From positions 2,852,001 to 2,916,000 of the forward strand of contig NZ_CP040788.1 of the NCBI RefSeq assembly GCF_021922985.1: 64,000 nucleotides of DNA, written 5' to 3'. Both the position numbers and the translations under genes were made by a program. A model generated the notes under the pieces. That model did not search any database. It was not told the origin of the DNA and saw only the letters and a list, made by a program, of their open reading frames with translations. How positions within the stretch are numbered: position 1 is the stretch's first letter; every line of letters begins with the position of its first letter. This DNA comes from Clavibacter michiganensis subsp. tessellarius (lineage in GTDB: Bacteria; Actinomycetota; Actinomycetes; Actinomycetales; Microbacteriaceae). Below, piece after piece: positions 50,654-58,245 of this stretch.

Positions 50654-52054
50654 ATGGACAACGACAGCACCGCCCTGCCCCCCTCCGCCCACCCCGGACG
50701 CGGGCTCGCCCCGCCGGTCTCCGCGGTGATGGTGGCCGGGGACGCCGGCTCCACCATCGCGCGCTCCCTCGCGTCGCTCCTCGCGCAGACCGTGCCGCCC
50801 GAGCGCGTCTTCGTCGTCGTCGCGGGCAGCCGCGACGACACCTTCGCGGTCGCCCGCACCTTCAACGGGCGGCACGCGCGCCGGGAGCCGGGCCCGGGGC
50901 CGTCGAGCACCGCCGTGACGGTGATCGACCGCGGCCCGCGCGAGGACTCCCTCCGCTCCGCCTACGACTTCGCGCTGCGGCTCGTCGGCGACGACGCGTC
51001 CGTCCTCCTCGTCTCGCCCGACGCCGAGCTGGATCCGCGCGTGCTCGAGCTCCTCGCCGCCGCCCTCGACCGCGAGCCGCGGGCGACGACCGCGTCCGCC
51101 CGCCTGGACCCGCGTCCGACCGGCCGCCGCGGACCGGTCGCGGCGGGGCTCCGGCTGCTGCAGCGCCACTGGGCGATGGGCGCGGTCGAGACGGGCACCG
51201 ACCTCGGCCTCTCCGGCCCCGTGCCGCTCGCGCCCGCCACGCTCCTCCGGCTGCCGCTCCGCGACGCCGCGTCGGCGGATCCGCGCCCCTCGGCCGACGC
51301 CATCGTCACCGCCCTGCTCGCGGGCGCCGACCGGACGACCCTGGTACCCGGCGCGACCGCCCGGGTGGACACGGCCGTCAGCTGGGCGACGCTCCGGATC
51401 CGCCGGGACAGGTGGAGCGCGAGCGTCGGCCGTCTCACGCGCTCCGGCGCCGGCGCCGGCGTCGACGCGGGCGACCGGCGCCGCGCACGCCTCGCCGCCC
51501 TCCGCATCGGCGTGGGGCCCGTGCTCCGCGTCCTCTCCTACGGCCTCGCGGCGCTGTACCTGGCGGCCGCGGCGCTCGAGGGCACCCTCCAGCCGGCGTG
51601 GTGGTGGGTGCTGCCCCTCCTCGTCCGGCTGCCGCTGCACCTCCGGACCCTGCGGAAGATCCGCGAGCGCACCGTGGCGGACGTCGTCTTCGGCGCCACC
51701 TACGTGCCGCTCGAGCTCGGCGAGGCCGCATACGGCGTCTCCCGGATCCGGGACGGCCTCCGTCGCCTGTCGCCGCGCGCCGGGCGAAGGCCGGCGCCCG
51801 GATCGGCGGCGACGCCGTGGGGCGTCGTCGACGCCGTCGCGGCGTCCGTGGTCGCGGCGTCCGTCGCGGTGGTGCTGGGCCTCGCGGCGGCGGGCGGACC
51901 GGCGGGCGGCGCCGTCACGTCCCTCGTCGGCTGGGCGGCGGTCGTCCTCACGGCCGTCGACACGGCCATGGCGCTGCTCCGCCTGCTCGTCGCGCACGGC
52001 GGGCCCTTCGCCCGCGCCGACGACGCGGCCATGGGCGGCCGGTCGGCGCTCTAG
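50654..52054 (+). CDS. GT2-like glycosyltransferase membrane protein
   Basis: 466-residue protein. The N-terminal half is like a family 2 glycosyltransferase (VSAVMVAGDAGSTIARSLAS and FVVVAGSRDDTFAVA, with SPDAELDPR in the DxD position), but motifs are degenerate. Two or three membrane segments follow (about 300-345, 400-460). Possibly acts on a lipid-linked sugar at the membrane. ATG 50654 follows GGAGAGG by three bases. Its stop TAG overlaps the stop of the convergent MarR gene at CTAG. Confidence 0.65.
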   Translation: MDNDSTALPPSAHPGRGLAPPVSAVMVAGDAGSTIARSLASLLAQTVPPERVFVVVAGSRDDTFAVARTFNGRHARREPGPGPSSTAVTVIDRGPREDSLRSAYDFALRLVGDDASVLLVSPDAELDPRVLELLAAALDREPRATTASARLDPRPTGRRGPVAAGLRLLQRHWAMGAVETGTDLGLSGPVPLAPATLLRLPLRDAASADPRPSADAIVTALLAGADRTTLVPGATARVDTAVSWATLRIRRDRWSASVGRLTRSGAGAGVDAGDRRRARLAALRIGVGPVLRVLSYGLAALYLAAAALEGTLQPAWWWVLPLLVRLPLHLRTLRKIRERTVADVVFGATYVPLELGEAAYGVSRIRDGLRRLSPRAGRRPAPGSAATPWGVVDAVAASVVAASVAVVLGLAAAGGPAGGAVTSLVGWAAVVLTAVDTAMALLRLLVAHGGPFARADDAAMGGRSAL

Positions 52055-52494
52055 GCCTCGGCGACGCCCCCGCGCAGCTTGTCGGTGAGGGCGCGCAGGG
52101 TGTCGAGCTCCTCGGTGCTGAGCGCCCCGCCGACGGTCGCGGCGATCGACTCCATGTGCACGCGCGCGACCGCGCGGAACGCGGCGTCCCCGGCTTCCGT
52201 GAGCCGGACGATCGTGGCGCGTCCGTCGCTCTCGTCGCCGCACTTCACGACGAGTCCGCGCGACACGAGCCGGTCGATGAGGCGGCTGACGCTCGGCTGC
52301 GTGAGGAGCACGTGCTGGTTGAGGTCGCGGAGGCGCAGGCGGCCCTCCGGCTGGCGCGAGATGTTGAACAGCACGTCGTACTCGTTGAACGAGAGGTCGC
52401 GGCTGGGGAACTCGGCGGAGAGGCGGCGCATGACGCTGACCTGGGCGCGGAAGAGCGACTCCCAGGCCCGTACGGCGTCCGCGGTCTCGCCCAC
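52051..52494 (-). CDS. MarR family transcriptional regulator
   Basis: 147-residue winged-helix regulator: LRDLNQHVLLTQPSVSRLID is the recognition helix region, DESDGRATIVRLTEAG the wing. GTG 52494 follows GGAGG by four bases; the frame is open upstream without support. A TAGACT box lies about 60 bases upstream. Its target is unknown; the convergent GT2-like gene is the only close neighbour. Confidence 0.88.
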   Translation of the reverse strand: MGETADAVRAWESLFRAQVSVMRRLSAEFPSRDLSFNEYDVLFNISRQPEGRLRLRDLNQHVLLTQPSVSRLIDRLVSRGLVVKCGDESDGRATIVRLTEAGDAAFRAVARVHMESIAATVGGALSTEELDTLRALTDKLRGGVAEA

Positions 52495-52607
52495 CAGGCC
52501 TCCTCGTCGGTGCGCACCCGCATCTGGATCGGGCAGCGCTCTCGATCGGGAGTCTACTGACGGCGGGGTGGGGTGACGCTCGGCGTCGACGTGCCCCGGA
52601 CATGACT

Positions 52608-52641
52608 GAGGGCCGACCCCAGAGGCATGGGGCCGGCCCTC
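52608..52641. terminator. Hairpin downstream of the winged-helix gene
   Basis: GAGGGCCGACCCC (52608-52620) pairs with GGGGCCGGCCCTC (52629-52641), 13 pairs with one G-U/mismatch, eight-base loop. Likely ends the minus-strand transcript from the 52.8-kb regulator or a small RNA starting near 52715. Confidence 0.6.
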
Positions 52642-52816
52642 TCCCTTGCACCAGGAGTGTCCTGCGATCACATTCCGTCTCCACCGCCACAGCAAACGGT
52701 GGGGACGAGATGACTGTATAACGATCCCGTAACGCCGCGCTACCCGGATCGGGGCCTGCGCGCTGGGAGTCCGCCGACAGCTCCGCAAGGAGGGGCTGGG
52801 TCCGGCCGACCGCGCC
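52642..52816 (-). other. Intergenic region, possible small RNA
   Basis: No convincing gene. On the minus strand a TTATAC/TATACA box (about 52714-52720) is followed by the hairpin CCACCG...CGGTGG and then the hairpin at 52608-52641, the outline of a small RNA of about 100 bases. Less GC-rich than the surroundings. Evidence is structural only. Confidence 0.3.
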
Positions 52817-53599
52817 TCAGAAGAGGTCGGGCGACGCGGTGCTGGCGTGGTTAACGGCCACGTCCGCGTGGCGGTCGAAGCGGTAGCCGGCGCCGCGCAC
52901 CGTGCGGACGATCTCCTCGTAGCGGCCGAGCTTCGAGCGCAGACGGCGGATGTGCACGTCGATGGTGCGCTCGTTCGGCACGTCGTCCTCGTCGGCGGCC
53001 GACCACAGGGACGCGATGAGCTCCGAGCGCTCGATGGTGCGGCCCTCGCGGAGGACGAGGTACTGCAGCAGCTCGAACTCCTTGTAGGTGAGCGGCGCGA
53101 CCTCCTCGTCCAGCACGACGCGCTTGCGCGACAGGTCGACGACGACGCCGCTCGTGGCGCGCTCCTCCTCGTCCGGCTGCTCGCGGTGCTGGGCGACGGC
53201 GGCGGGGTCCTGGAGGGCGAGCCGCACCACGTCGATGTCGCGCCCGCCGGCGCCCTCGGGGGCGAGGGCGACGGCGGCGTGCGTCTCGATGCCGGGGGCG
53301 AGCTCGGCGGCGAGGCGCTTGAGGGCGGCCACGACGGTGCCGAGGTCCGTGCCCGCGGATGCGGCCTTGAGCTCGTCGAGGCCGACGTAGAGGGCGAAGC
53401 CGCGCGCCTCGGTGCCCTCGGGCACGGCGCGGAGGCGGGCGGGGCGGGCGACGGGAGCGGCGGTCGGCGCGGCGGCGGGAGCGGGTGCCGGCTGCGGGCG
53501 TCGGACGGACGGCGCGAGCGGGGCGGCCGCGCGGAGGACGGGAGCGGCGGGTGCGGATCGGAGGGGGGTGCGGGCGGGGTCGATGGTCGCGAGCGACAT
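52817..53599 (-). CDS. Winged-helix (OmpR/PhoB-type) DNA-binding protein without a standard receiver
   Basis: 260-residue regulator. The C-terminal 100 residues are an OmpR-type winged helix: PLTYKEFELLQYLVLREGRT then DVHIRRLRSKLGRYEEIVRT and GAGYRFD. Residues 30-75 are Ala/Pro-rich and 80-160 form a domain that does not look like a receiver (no phospho-Asp pattern), so it may sense something else. ATG 53599 follows AAGGAC. A leaderless peptide gene with an operator-bearing promoter lies just upstream. Confidence 0.82.
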   Translation of the reverse strand: MSLATIDPARTPLRSAPAAPVLRAAAPLAPSVRRPQPAPAPAAAPTAAPVARPARLRAVPEGTEARGFALYVGLDELKAASAGTDLGTVVAALKRLAAELAPGIETHAAVALAPEGAGGRDIDVVRLALQDPAAVAQHREQPDEEERATSGVVVDLSRKRVVLDEEVAPLTYKEFELLQYLVLREGRTIERSELIASLWSAADEDDVPNERTIDVHIRRLRSKLGRYEEIVRTVRGAGYRFDRHADVAVNHASTASPDLF

Positions 53600-53750
53600 G
53601 GCGGTGTCCTTGTGATGATGCGGGTGCGGCGCAGCGTGGGTGCGCGGGACCTCGGGGAGTGCGAGACGCCTCAGGGGGCGGATGCGCCGGTGACGGCGGG
53701 GAGGGTCGGCGACGGACTCGTCGCGGGACCGCTCAGGCGAAGGGCGCGGG

Positions 53751-53852
53751 TCAGGCCGACATTCGACAGGACATCGCGACACGGCCGGGCATCATCATGC
53801 CGGCGACTCCCGAGGCCTCGGAGGAGGTCAGGACGTGCGCGTTCAGAGTCAT
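53751..53852 (-). CDS. Leaderless 33-residue peptide upstream of the winged-helix regulator
   Basis: ATG 53852 lies six bases after CAAGCT, itself 18 bases from a perfect TTGACA. The peptide MTLNAHVLTSSEASGVAGMM is followed by PGRVAMSCRMSA; it is rich in Met and Ser and has one Cys near the end. It may be a leader peptide whose translation tunes the regulator 150 bases downstream, or a small protein. Too short for a confident call. The remaining bases 53600-53750 show nothing else. Confidence 0.5.
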   Translation of the reverse strand: MTLNAHVLTSSEASGVAGMMMPGRVAMSCRMSA

Positions 53853-53858
53853 GGGGAG

Positions 53859-53888
53859 AGCTTGCACGGATCCGTGCGCCCGTGTCAA
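53859..53888 (-). promoter_or_regulatory. Promoter with palindromic operator in its spacer
   Basis: Minus strand: -35 TTGACA (53883-53888), 18-base spacer, -10 CAAGCT (53859-53864). The perfect 14-base palindrome GCACGGATCCGTGC (53864-53877) sits in the spacer, touching the -10. Confidence 0.65.
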
Positions 53889-53942
53889 CAGCAGTGGCGG
53901 GAATCGTGCGGGACGCGCAGGAATCGTGCGTGGGCGGACAGC

Positions 53943-53971
53943 GGCGCCCGTTCCCGAGGGGAGCGGGCGCC
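53943..53971 (-). terminator. Terminator of upp
   Basis: GGCGCCCGTTCCC (53943-53955) pairs with GGGAGCGGGCGCC (53959-53971), 13 pairs including one G-U, loop GAG; 19 bases past the upp stop. Confidence 0.75.
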
Positions 53972-53989
53972 GGAGTGCGCGGGCGTGGA

Positions 53990-54628
53990 TCAGTGCGCGG
54001 CGGTGCCGTACAGGCGGTCGCCCGCGTCGCCGAGCCCGGGGATGATGTAGCCGACCTCGTCGAGCTTCTCGTCGAGCGCGCCCAGCACGATGGTGACCTC
54101 GCGGCCGGCGGTCGCCTCCTCGACGGCCCGGAGGCCCTCCGGCGCGGCGATGAGGCAGATGCACGTGACGTCGACGGCGCCGCGGTCGAAGAGGTACTCG
54201 ATGGCCGCGATGAGGGAGCCGCCCGTGGCGAGCATCGGGTCGACGACGAAGCACTGGCGGTTGGAGAGGTCGGTGGGCAGGCGCTCCGCGTAGATGTCGG
54301 GCTGCAGCGTCTCCTCGTTGCGGACCATGCCGAGGAAGCCGACCTCGGCGCTCGGCATGAGGCGCATCAGGCCGTCGAGCATGCCGAGGCCCGCCCGGAG
54401 GATGGGGACGACGAGCGGCTTCGGGTCGCTGAGAGTGAGGCCCTCGGCCGGCGCCACGGGCGTCTGCACCGTGATGGTCTCGACGCGCACGTCGCGCGTG
54501 GCCTCGTAGGCGAGGAGCGTGACGAGCTCGTCAGCGAGGCTCCGGAACACGGGGGAGGGGGTGGTGCGGTCCCGCAGCGCCGTCAGCTTGTGCGTGATGA
54601 GCGGATGGTCGGCTACGTGGACTCGCAT
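53990..54628 (-). CDS. upp: Uracil phosphoribosyltransferase
   Basis: Salvages uracil to UMP using PRPP. 212 residues, typical length. The PRPP loop is [11 protein letters not shown], the uracil site [16 protein letters not shown] 54628 gives the usual N terminus [15 protein letters not shown] is three bases upstream, and a TTGAAT box lies seven bases before the ATG, so it may be leaderless. Divergent from tadA. Confidence 0.95.
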   Translation of the reverse strand: MRVHVADHPLITHKLTALRDRTTPSPVFRSLADELVTLLAYEATRDVRVETITVQTPVAPAEGLTLSDPKPLVVPILRAGLGMLDGLMRLMPSAEVGFLGMVRNEETLQPDIYAERLPTDLSNRQCFVVDPMLATGGSLIAAIEYLFDRGAVDVTCICLIAAPEGLRAVEEATAGREVTIVLGALDEKLDEVGYIIPGLGDAGDRLYGTAAH

Positions 54629-54660
54629 AGGCTCCATTCAATCAGCAAGGGGGAACGCGA

Positions 54661-55137
54661 TTGGACCTCCACGTGCCCGACGACTTCGATCGCTGGATGG
54701 CCGTGGCGCTCGACGAGGCCCGGGCCTGCGCGGCCACCGGCGACGTGCCCGTGGGCGCGGTGGTGGTGGACGCATCCGGCGTCGTCATCGGGCGCGGACG
54801 GAACCTCCGCGAGGCACGTCAGGACCCCACGGCGCACGCCGAGGTGGAGGCGCTCCGCGAGGCCGCCGCGACGACCGGCGACCGGCATCTGGTGGGGACC
54901 ACGCTCGTCGTCACGCTCGAGCCGTGCGTGATGTGCGCGGGCGCGATCCTCGCGGCGCGCGTGCCCCGCGTCGTCTTCGGCGCGTGGGACGAGAAGGCGG
55001 GCGCGGCCGGATCCCTCTACGACGTGCTGCGGGACCGCCGGCTGCCGCATCGCGCGGAGGTGTTCGCCGGCGTCGCGGCGGACGAGTGCGCGGCGCTCCT
55101 CGACGGCTTCTTCGCGGAGCGCCGCGCGGGCGCCTGA
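54661..55137 (+). CDS. tadA: tRNA adenosine(34) deaminase
   Basis: Zinc deaminase that converts A34 to inosine in tRNA-Arg(ACG), the tRNA encoded at 40029. 158 residues. Zinc and catalytic residues: His59 and Glu61 in HAE, Cys89 and Cys92 in EPCVMC. TTG start at 54661 with AAGGGGGAA five bases upstream. Divergent from upp with 32 bases between start codons, so promoters overlap. Confidence 0.94.
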   Translation: MDLHVPDDFDRWMAVALDEARACAATGDVPVGAVVVDASGVVIGRGRNLREARQDPTAHAEVEALREAAATTGDRHLVGTTLVVTLEPCVMCAGAILAARVPRVVFGAWDEKAGAAGSLYDVLRDRRLPHRAEVFAGVAADECAALLDGFFAERRAGA

Positions 55138-55162
55138 TGCGGCGCCCGGCGCGACTCCGGCG

Positions 55163-55399
55163 TCAGCCGCAGATGGGGCAAGTGGGCGTCGGCTGGATGT
55201 TCCGGTGCGCACCGTGGGAGTGAGGGACGCCGATGTCCCGCAGCTGCGAGGCGACGTCCCCGCCGGTGGCCGCCGCGGTGGTCCGGGCGGTGGTGATGCT
55301 CGGTCCGTGCAGCGCCCCGGCCTGGGCCGTGCTGGTCGCCGTGAGGACGAGCCCCAGGGCGAGGGCTGCCGCTGCCGCGGCCTTCGTGGCGTGCGTCAT
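55163..55399 (-). CDS. Small secreted peptide ending in CPICG
   Basis: 78-residue precursor with a clear signal peptide (KAAAAAALALGLVLTATSTA, cut after AQA near residue 27). The mature part is about 51 residues, Thr/Ala/His-rich, and ends TPTCPICG. The C-terminal CxxC could bind metal or form a disulfide. ATG 55399 follows GGAGGAG by seven bases. Function unknown. It is the third protein of this window with cysteines at the extreme C terminus. Confidence 0.72.
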   Translation of the reverse strand: MTHATKAAAAAALALGLVLTATSTAQAGALHGPSITTARTTAAATGGDVASQLRDIGVPHSHGAHRNIQPTPTCPICG

Positions 55400-55565
55400 C
55401 GGGGGTCTCCTCCGGTGGCGGCGTGCTCGGAGCGGTGCGCTCGGGCATCTGCCGTGGACGGATCGCGACGACCGTCCCGGCGGCATGGTCGCAGCCCGGG
55501 GCCGGTCCGCGAGCGGTCCGTGCACACGGTGCCGCGGAGTCGGACGCGCTCGATGCGAGAGGAGG

Positions 55566-56483
55566 TCAGCGCGTGGCGACCCGCACGTCGGGCTCGAGGT
55601 AGACGACGCGCGCGACGGGCACGGCCTCGCGCACGCGGCGCTCGATGGCGTCGATGCCGGCGGCCACGTCGCCCAGCGAGCTGGTGGCGGGCATCGCGAT
55701 CTTCGCGGCGACGAGCAGCTCGTCCGGGCCCAGGTAGAGCGTCTTCATGTGGATGATCGACTCGGCCTCGTGGCCGGCGGTGATGGCGGCGCGGATGGCC
55801 GCGAGGTCCGGCTTCGAGGCGCCCTCGCCGACCAGCAGGCTGCTCATCTCGACGCCGAGGACCACCGCGACCGCCACGAGCAGCACGCCGATGAGCAGGG
55901 TGCCGATGCCGTCGTAGATGCCGTCCCCCGTGAGGATCGATGCGACGACGCCGAGCAGGGCGAACACCAGGCCGGAGAGCGCCGCGGTGTCCTCCAGCAG
56001 CAGGACGGGGAGCTCGGGGCTCTTGGCGCGGCGCACGAACTGCACCCAGGTCTGGTTCCCGCGGAGCGGGTTCGACTCCTTGATGGCCGTGCGCAGCGAG
56101 AACGACTCGAGGGCGATCGCGATGAGCAGCACGACGATCGGCAGCCAGGGCACGTCGAGCGGCTCCGGGTGCTCGATCTTGTGGATGCCCTCGTAGAGCG
56201 AGTACACGCCGCCGACGGAGAACAGGATGATCGAGACGATGAAGGCGTAGACGTAGCGCACCCGGCCGTAGCCGAAGGGGTGCTCCTCGTCCGCGAGGCG
56301 CTTGGCGCGCTTGCCGCCGATGAGCAGCAGGATCTGGTTGCCGGAGTCGGCGAGCGAGTGGACGCCCTCCGCGAGCATCGAGGACGAGCCGGAGAAGAAC
56401 GCCGCGATGAACTTCGTGATGGCGATGCCGACGTTGGCGGCGAGGGCGGCGAAGATCGCCTTGCTGCCGTGCGATTCGCTCAA
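55566..56483 (-). CDS. Cation diffusion facilitator (CDF) family transporter
   Basis: Exports divalent metal ions (Zn, Fe, Mn or Co) by proton exchange. 305 residues: six membrane spans, metal-site segments HSLADSGNQ and LLEDTAALSG, and a C-terminal cytosolic dimer domain (about 215-300). TTG start at 56483 with GAGGAGG seven bases upstream. Monocistronic. Metal specificity not evident; the HxxxD pattern in span 2 suggests Zn, Fe or Cd. Confidence 0.9.
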   Translation of the reverse strand: MSESHGSKAIFAALAANVGIAITKFIAAFFSGSSSMLAEGVHSLADSGNQILLLIGGKRAKRLADEEHPFGYGRVRYVYAFIVSIILFSVGGVYSLYEGIHKIEHPEPLDVPWLPIVVLLIAIALESFSLRTAIKESNPLRGNQTWVQFVRRAKSPELPVLLLEDTAALSGLVFALLGVVASILTGDGIYDGIGTLLIGVLLVAVAVVLGVEMSSLLVGEGASKPDLAAIRAAITAGHEAESIIHMKTLYLGPDELLVAAKIAMPATSSLGDVAAGIDAIERRVREAVPVARVVYLEPDVRVATR

Positions 56484-56616
56484 GGCGGGACCTCCTCGAC
56501 CGGCGGGGCGGGCGTGGGCCGGCCCGGGCGCGCATGCCCCGGTCGCCTCAGCCTAGCCACGCGCCGGGGCCGTGGGACCCGCCGGATCGCGGCCGGGCGG
56601 TCCCTAGGATCGGGGC

Positions 56617-57492
56617 ATGCCCGACGCCTCCCGCCCCACCCCGTCCGCCCCCGCCGAGGTCGTCCGCCTCCCGTCGCTCGCCATGCTCGGCACCGGATCC
56701 ATGAACGGCGCCGTCCTCGGCGGCCTCCTGCAGCCGGGCGTCGAGGTCGACGGCGACGTGCGGGTCACCACGCGCTCGGCCGCCAGCGCCGCGGTCCTCG
56801 GGTCGCGGGAGGGCGTCGCGGCCGCGAGCGTCGAGGAGGACGCCGACGCGAACCGGCGGGCCGTGCGCGGGGCGCGCATCGTGGTCGTCGGCGTGAAGCC
56901 GCACCTGGTGCCCGACCTGCTCCGCGAGGTCGCGGACGACCTGGAGCCCGGCGCGCTCGTGATCAGCGTCGCGGCGGGCGTGACCGTCGCGACCTTCGAG
57001 TCGCTGCTGCCCGAGCACGTGGCCGTCGTGCGCTCGATGCCCAACACGCCCTCGCTCGTCGGACGCGGGGTCACGGGCCTCGCCGCCGGCACGCGGTCGA
57101 CGCCCAACGACCTCGCGCTCGCCCGGTCCGTGTTCGCCACGGTCGGCGACGTGGTGGAGGTGCCCGAGGGCCGCATCGACGCGCTCAGCACGATCTCCGG
57201 ATCCGGCCCCGCCTACGTGTTCCTCCTCATCGAGGAGCTGACGCGGACGGCTGAGGCCAAGGGCTTCAGCCCCGATGAGGCGCGCGTGCTCGTGCAGGGG
57301 ACCTTCCGCGGCGCGGTCGAGCTGCTGGCGGCGTCGGACGACGAGCCCGCCGAGCTGCGTCGCCGGGTCACGAGCCCCAAGGGGACGACCGAGCGCGCCG
57401 TCGAGGTCCTGCAGGCGGCGGACCTGTCGGGCCTGTTCGACCGGGCGACCGACGCCGCGCTCGCCCGCGCCCGCGAGCTCGCGGCCGGCTGA
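56617..57492 (+). CDS. proC: Pyrroline-5-carboxylate reductase
   Basis: Last step of proline synthesis. 291 residues: Rossmann motif LGTGSMNGAVLGG near residue 26, MPNTPSLVGRGVTGLAAG, and the C-terminal signature ISGSGPAYVFLLIEELT. A typical N terminus preceded by 18 extra residues. ATG six bases after TAGGAT, leaderless. In mycobacteria proC is next to the HTH and bS22 genes found here at 60.4-60.8 kb; the ktr genes and an ArsR gene are in between. Confidence 0.94.
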   Translation: MPDASRPTPSAPAEVVRLPSLAMLGTGSMNGAVLGGLLQPGVEVDGDVRVTTRSAASAAVLGSREGVAAASVEEDADANRRAVRGARIVVVGVKPHLVPDLLREVADDLEPGALVISVAAGVTVATFESLLPEHVAVVRSMPNTPSLVGRGVTGLAAGTRSTPNDLALARSVFATVGDVVEVPEGRIDALSTISGSGPAYVFLLIEELTRTAEAKGFSPDEARVLVQGTFRGAVELLAASDDEPAELRRRVTSPKGTTERAVEVLQAADLSGLFDRATDAALARARELAAG

Positions 57493-57522
57493 CCCGAGCG
57501 GCCGGGGTCCGCGACCGGGCGA

Positions 57523-58191
57523 TCAGGACAGCGAGGCGAACCGCTCGATGTCGGCCGAGGTGCCCGACACGATGATGAGGTCGTGGTTCGAGACGACGGT
57601 CTCGGCGGTCGCGTACGTGAACGGCTTGCCGGGCGTCTTCACGCCGACCACCGTGATGCGGTAGCGCCGCCGCACCGACGACTCCGCGAGCGCCATGCCG
57701 CGGATCGGCTTCGGCGGGTACATCTTCGCGAGCACGAAGTCGTCGTCGAACTCGATGAAGTCGAGCATCCGGCCCGACACGAGGTGCGCCACGCGCTCGC
57801 CGGCCTCCGCCTCCGGGTAGATGACGTGGTTCGCGCCGATGCGCTCCAGGATCTTGCCGTGCGACTGGCTGATGGCCTTGGCCCAGATCTGCGGGATCTT
57901 GAGGTCGACCAGGTTCGCCGTGATGAGCACGCTCGCCTCGATGGAGGAGCCCACCGCGACGACCGCGATGGAGAAGTCCTTGGCGCCCAGCTGCTGCAGC
58001 GCCTCGATGTTGCGCGCGTCGGCCTGCACCGCGTGCGTCACGCGGTCGGACCACTTCTGCACCAGGCCCTCGCTCGCGTCGATCGCGAGCACCTCCCGGT
58101 CGAGCCGCGCGAGCTGCCCGGCGGTCGCGGCGCCGAAGCGTCCGAGCCCGATCACGAGCACGGGGGCGTTGTGGGGGATGCGTTCGCCCAT
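57523..58191 (-). CDS. ktrA: Potassium uptake regulatory subunit (KtrA/TrkA type)
   Basis: Cytosolic RCK protein of 222 residues that gates the partner channel. RCK-N has VIGLGRFGAATAGQL and the Asp of AIDASEG; RCK-C occupies about 135-220. It lies downstream of the KtrB-type gene with 54 bases between. Controls potassium entry in response to ATP/ADP or c-di-AMP in relatives. Confidence 0.9.
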   Translation of the reverse strand: MGERIPHNAPVLVIGLGRFGAATAGQLARLDREVLAIDASEGLVQKWSDRVTHAVQADARNIEALQQLGAKDFSIAVVAVGSSIEASVLITANLVDLKIPQIWAKAISQSHGKILERIGANHVIYPEAEAGERVAHLVSGRMLDFIEFDDDFVLAKMYPPKPIRGMALAESSVRRRYRITVVGVKTPGKPFTYATAETVVSNHDLIIVSGTSADIERFASLS

Positions 58192-58245
58192 GGTGGGGCC
58201 TTCCTGCTGCGGTGGATGCGGGGACGGGTGGGGGGGGGCGCCGGC

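Noticed and set aside
52690-52788. Upstream extension of the MarR reading frame
   Set aside because: The extension crosses two hairpins and a promoter-like box and lacks a ribosome site; GTG 52494 with GGAGG is the likely start.
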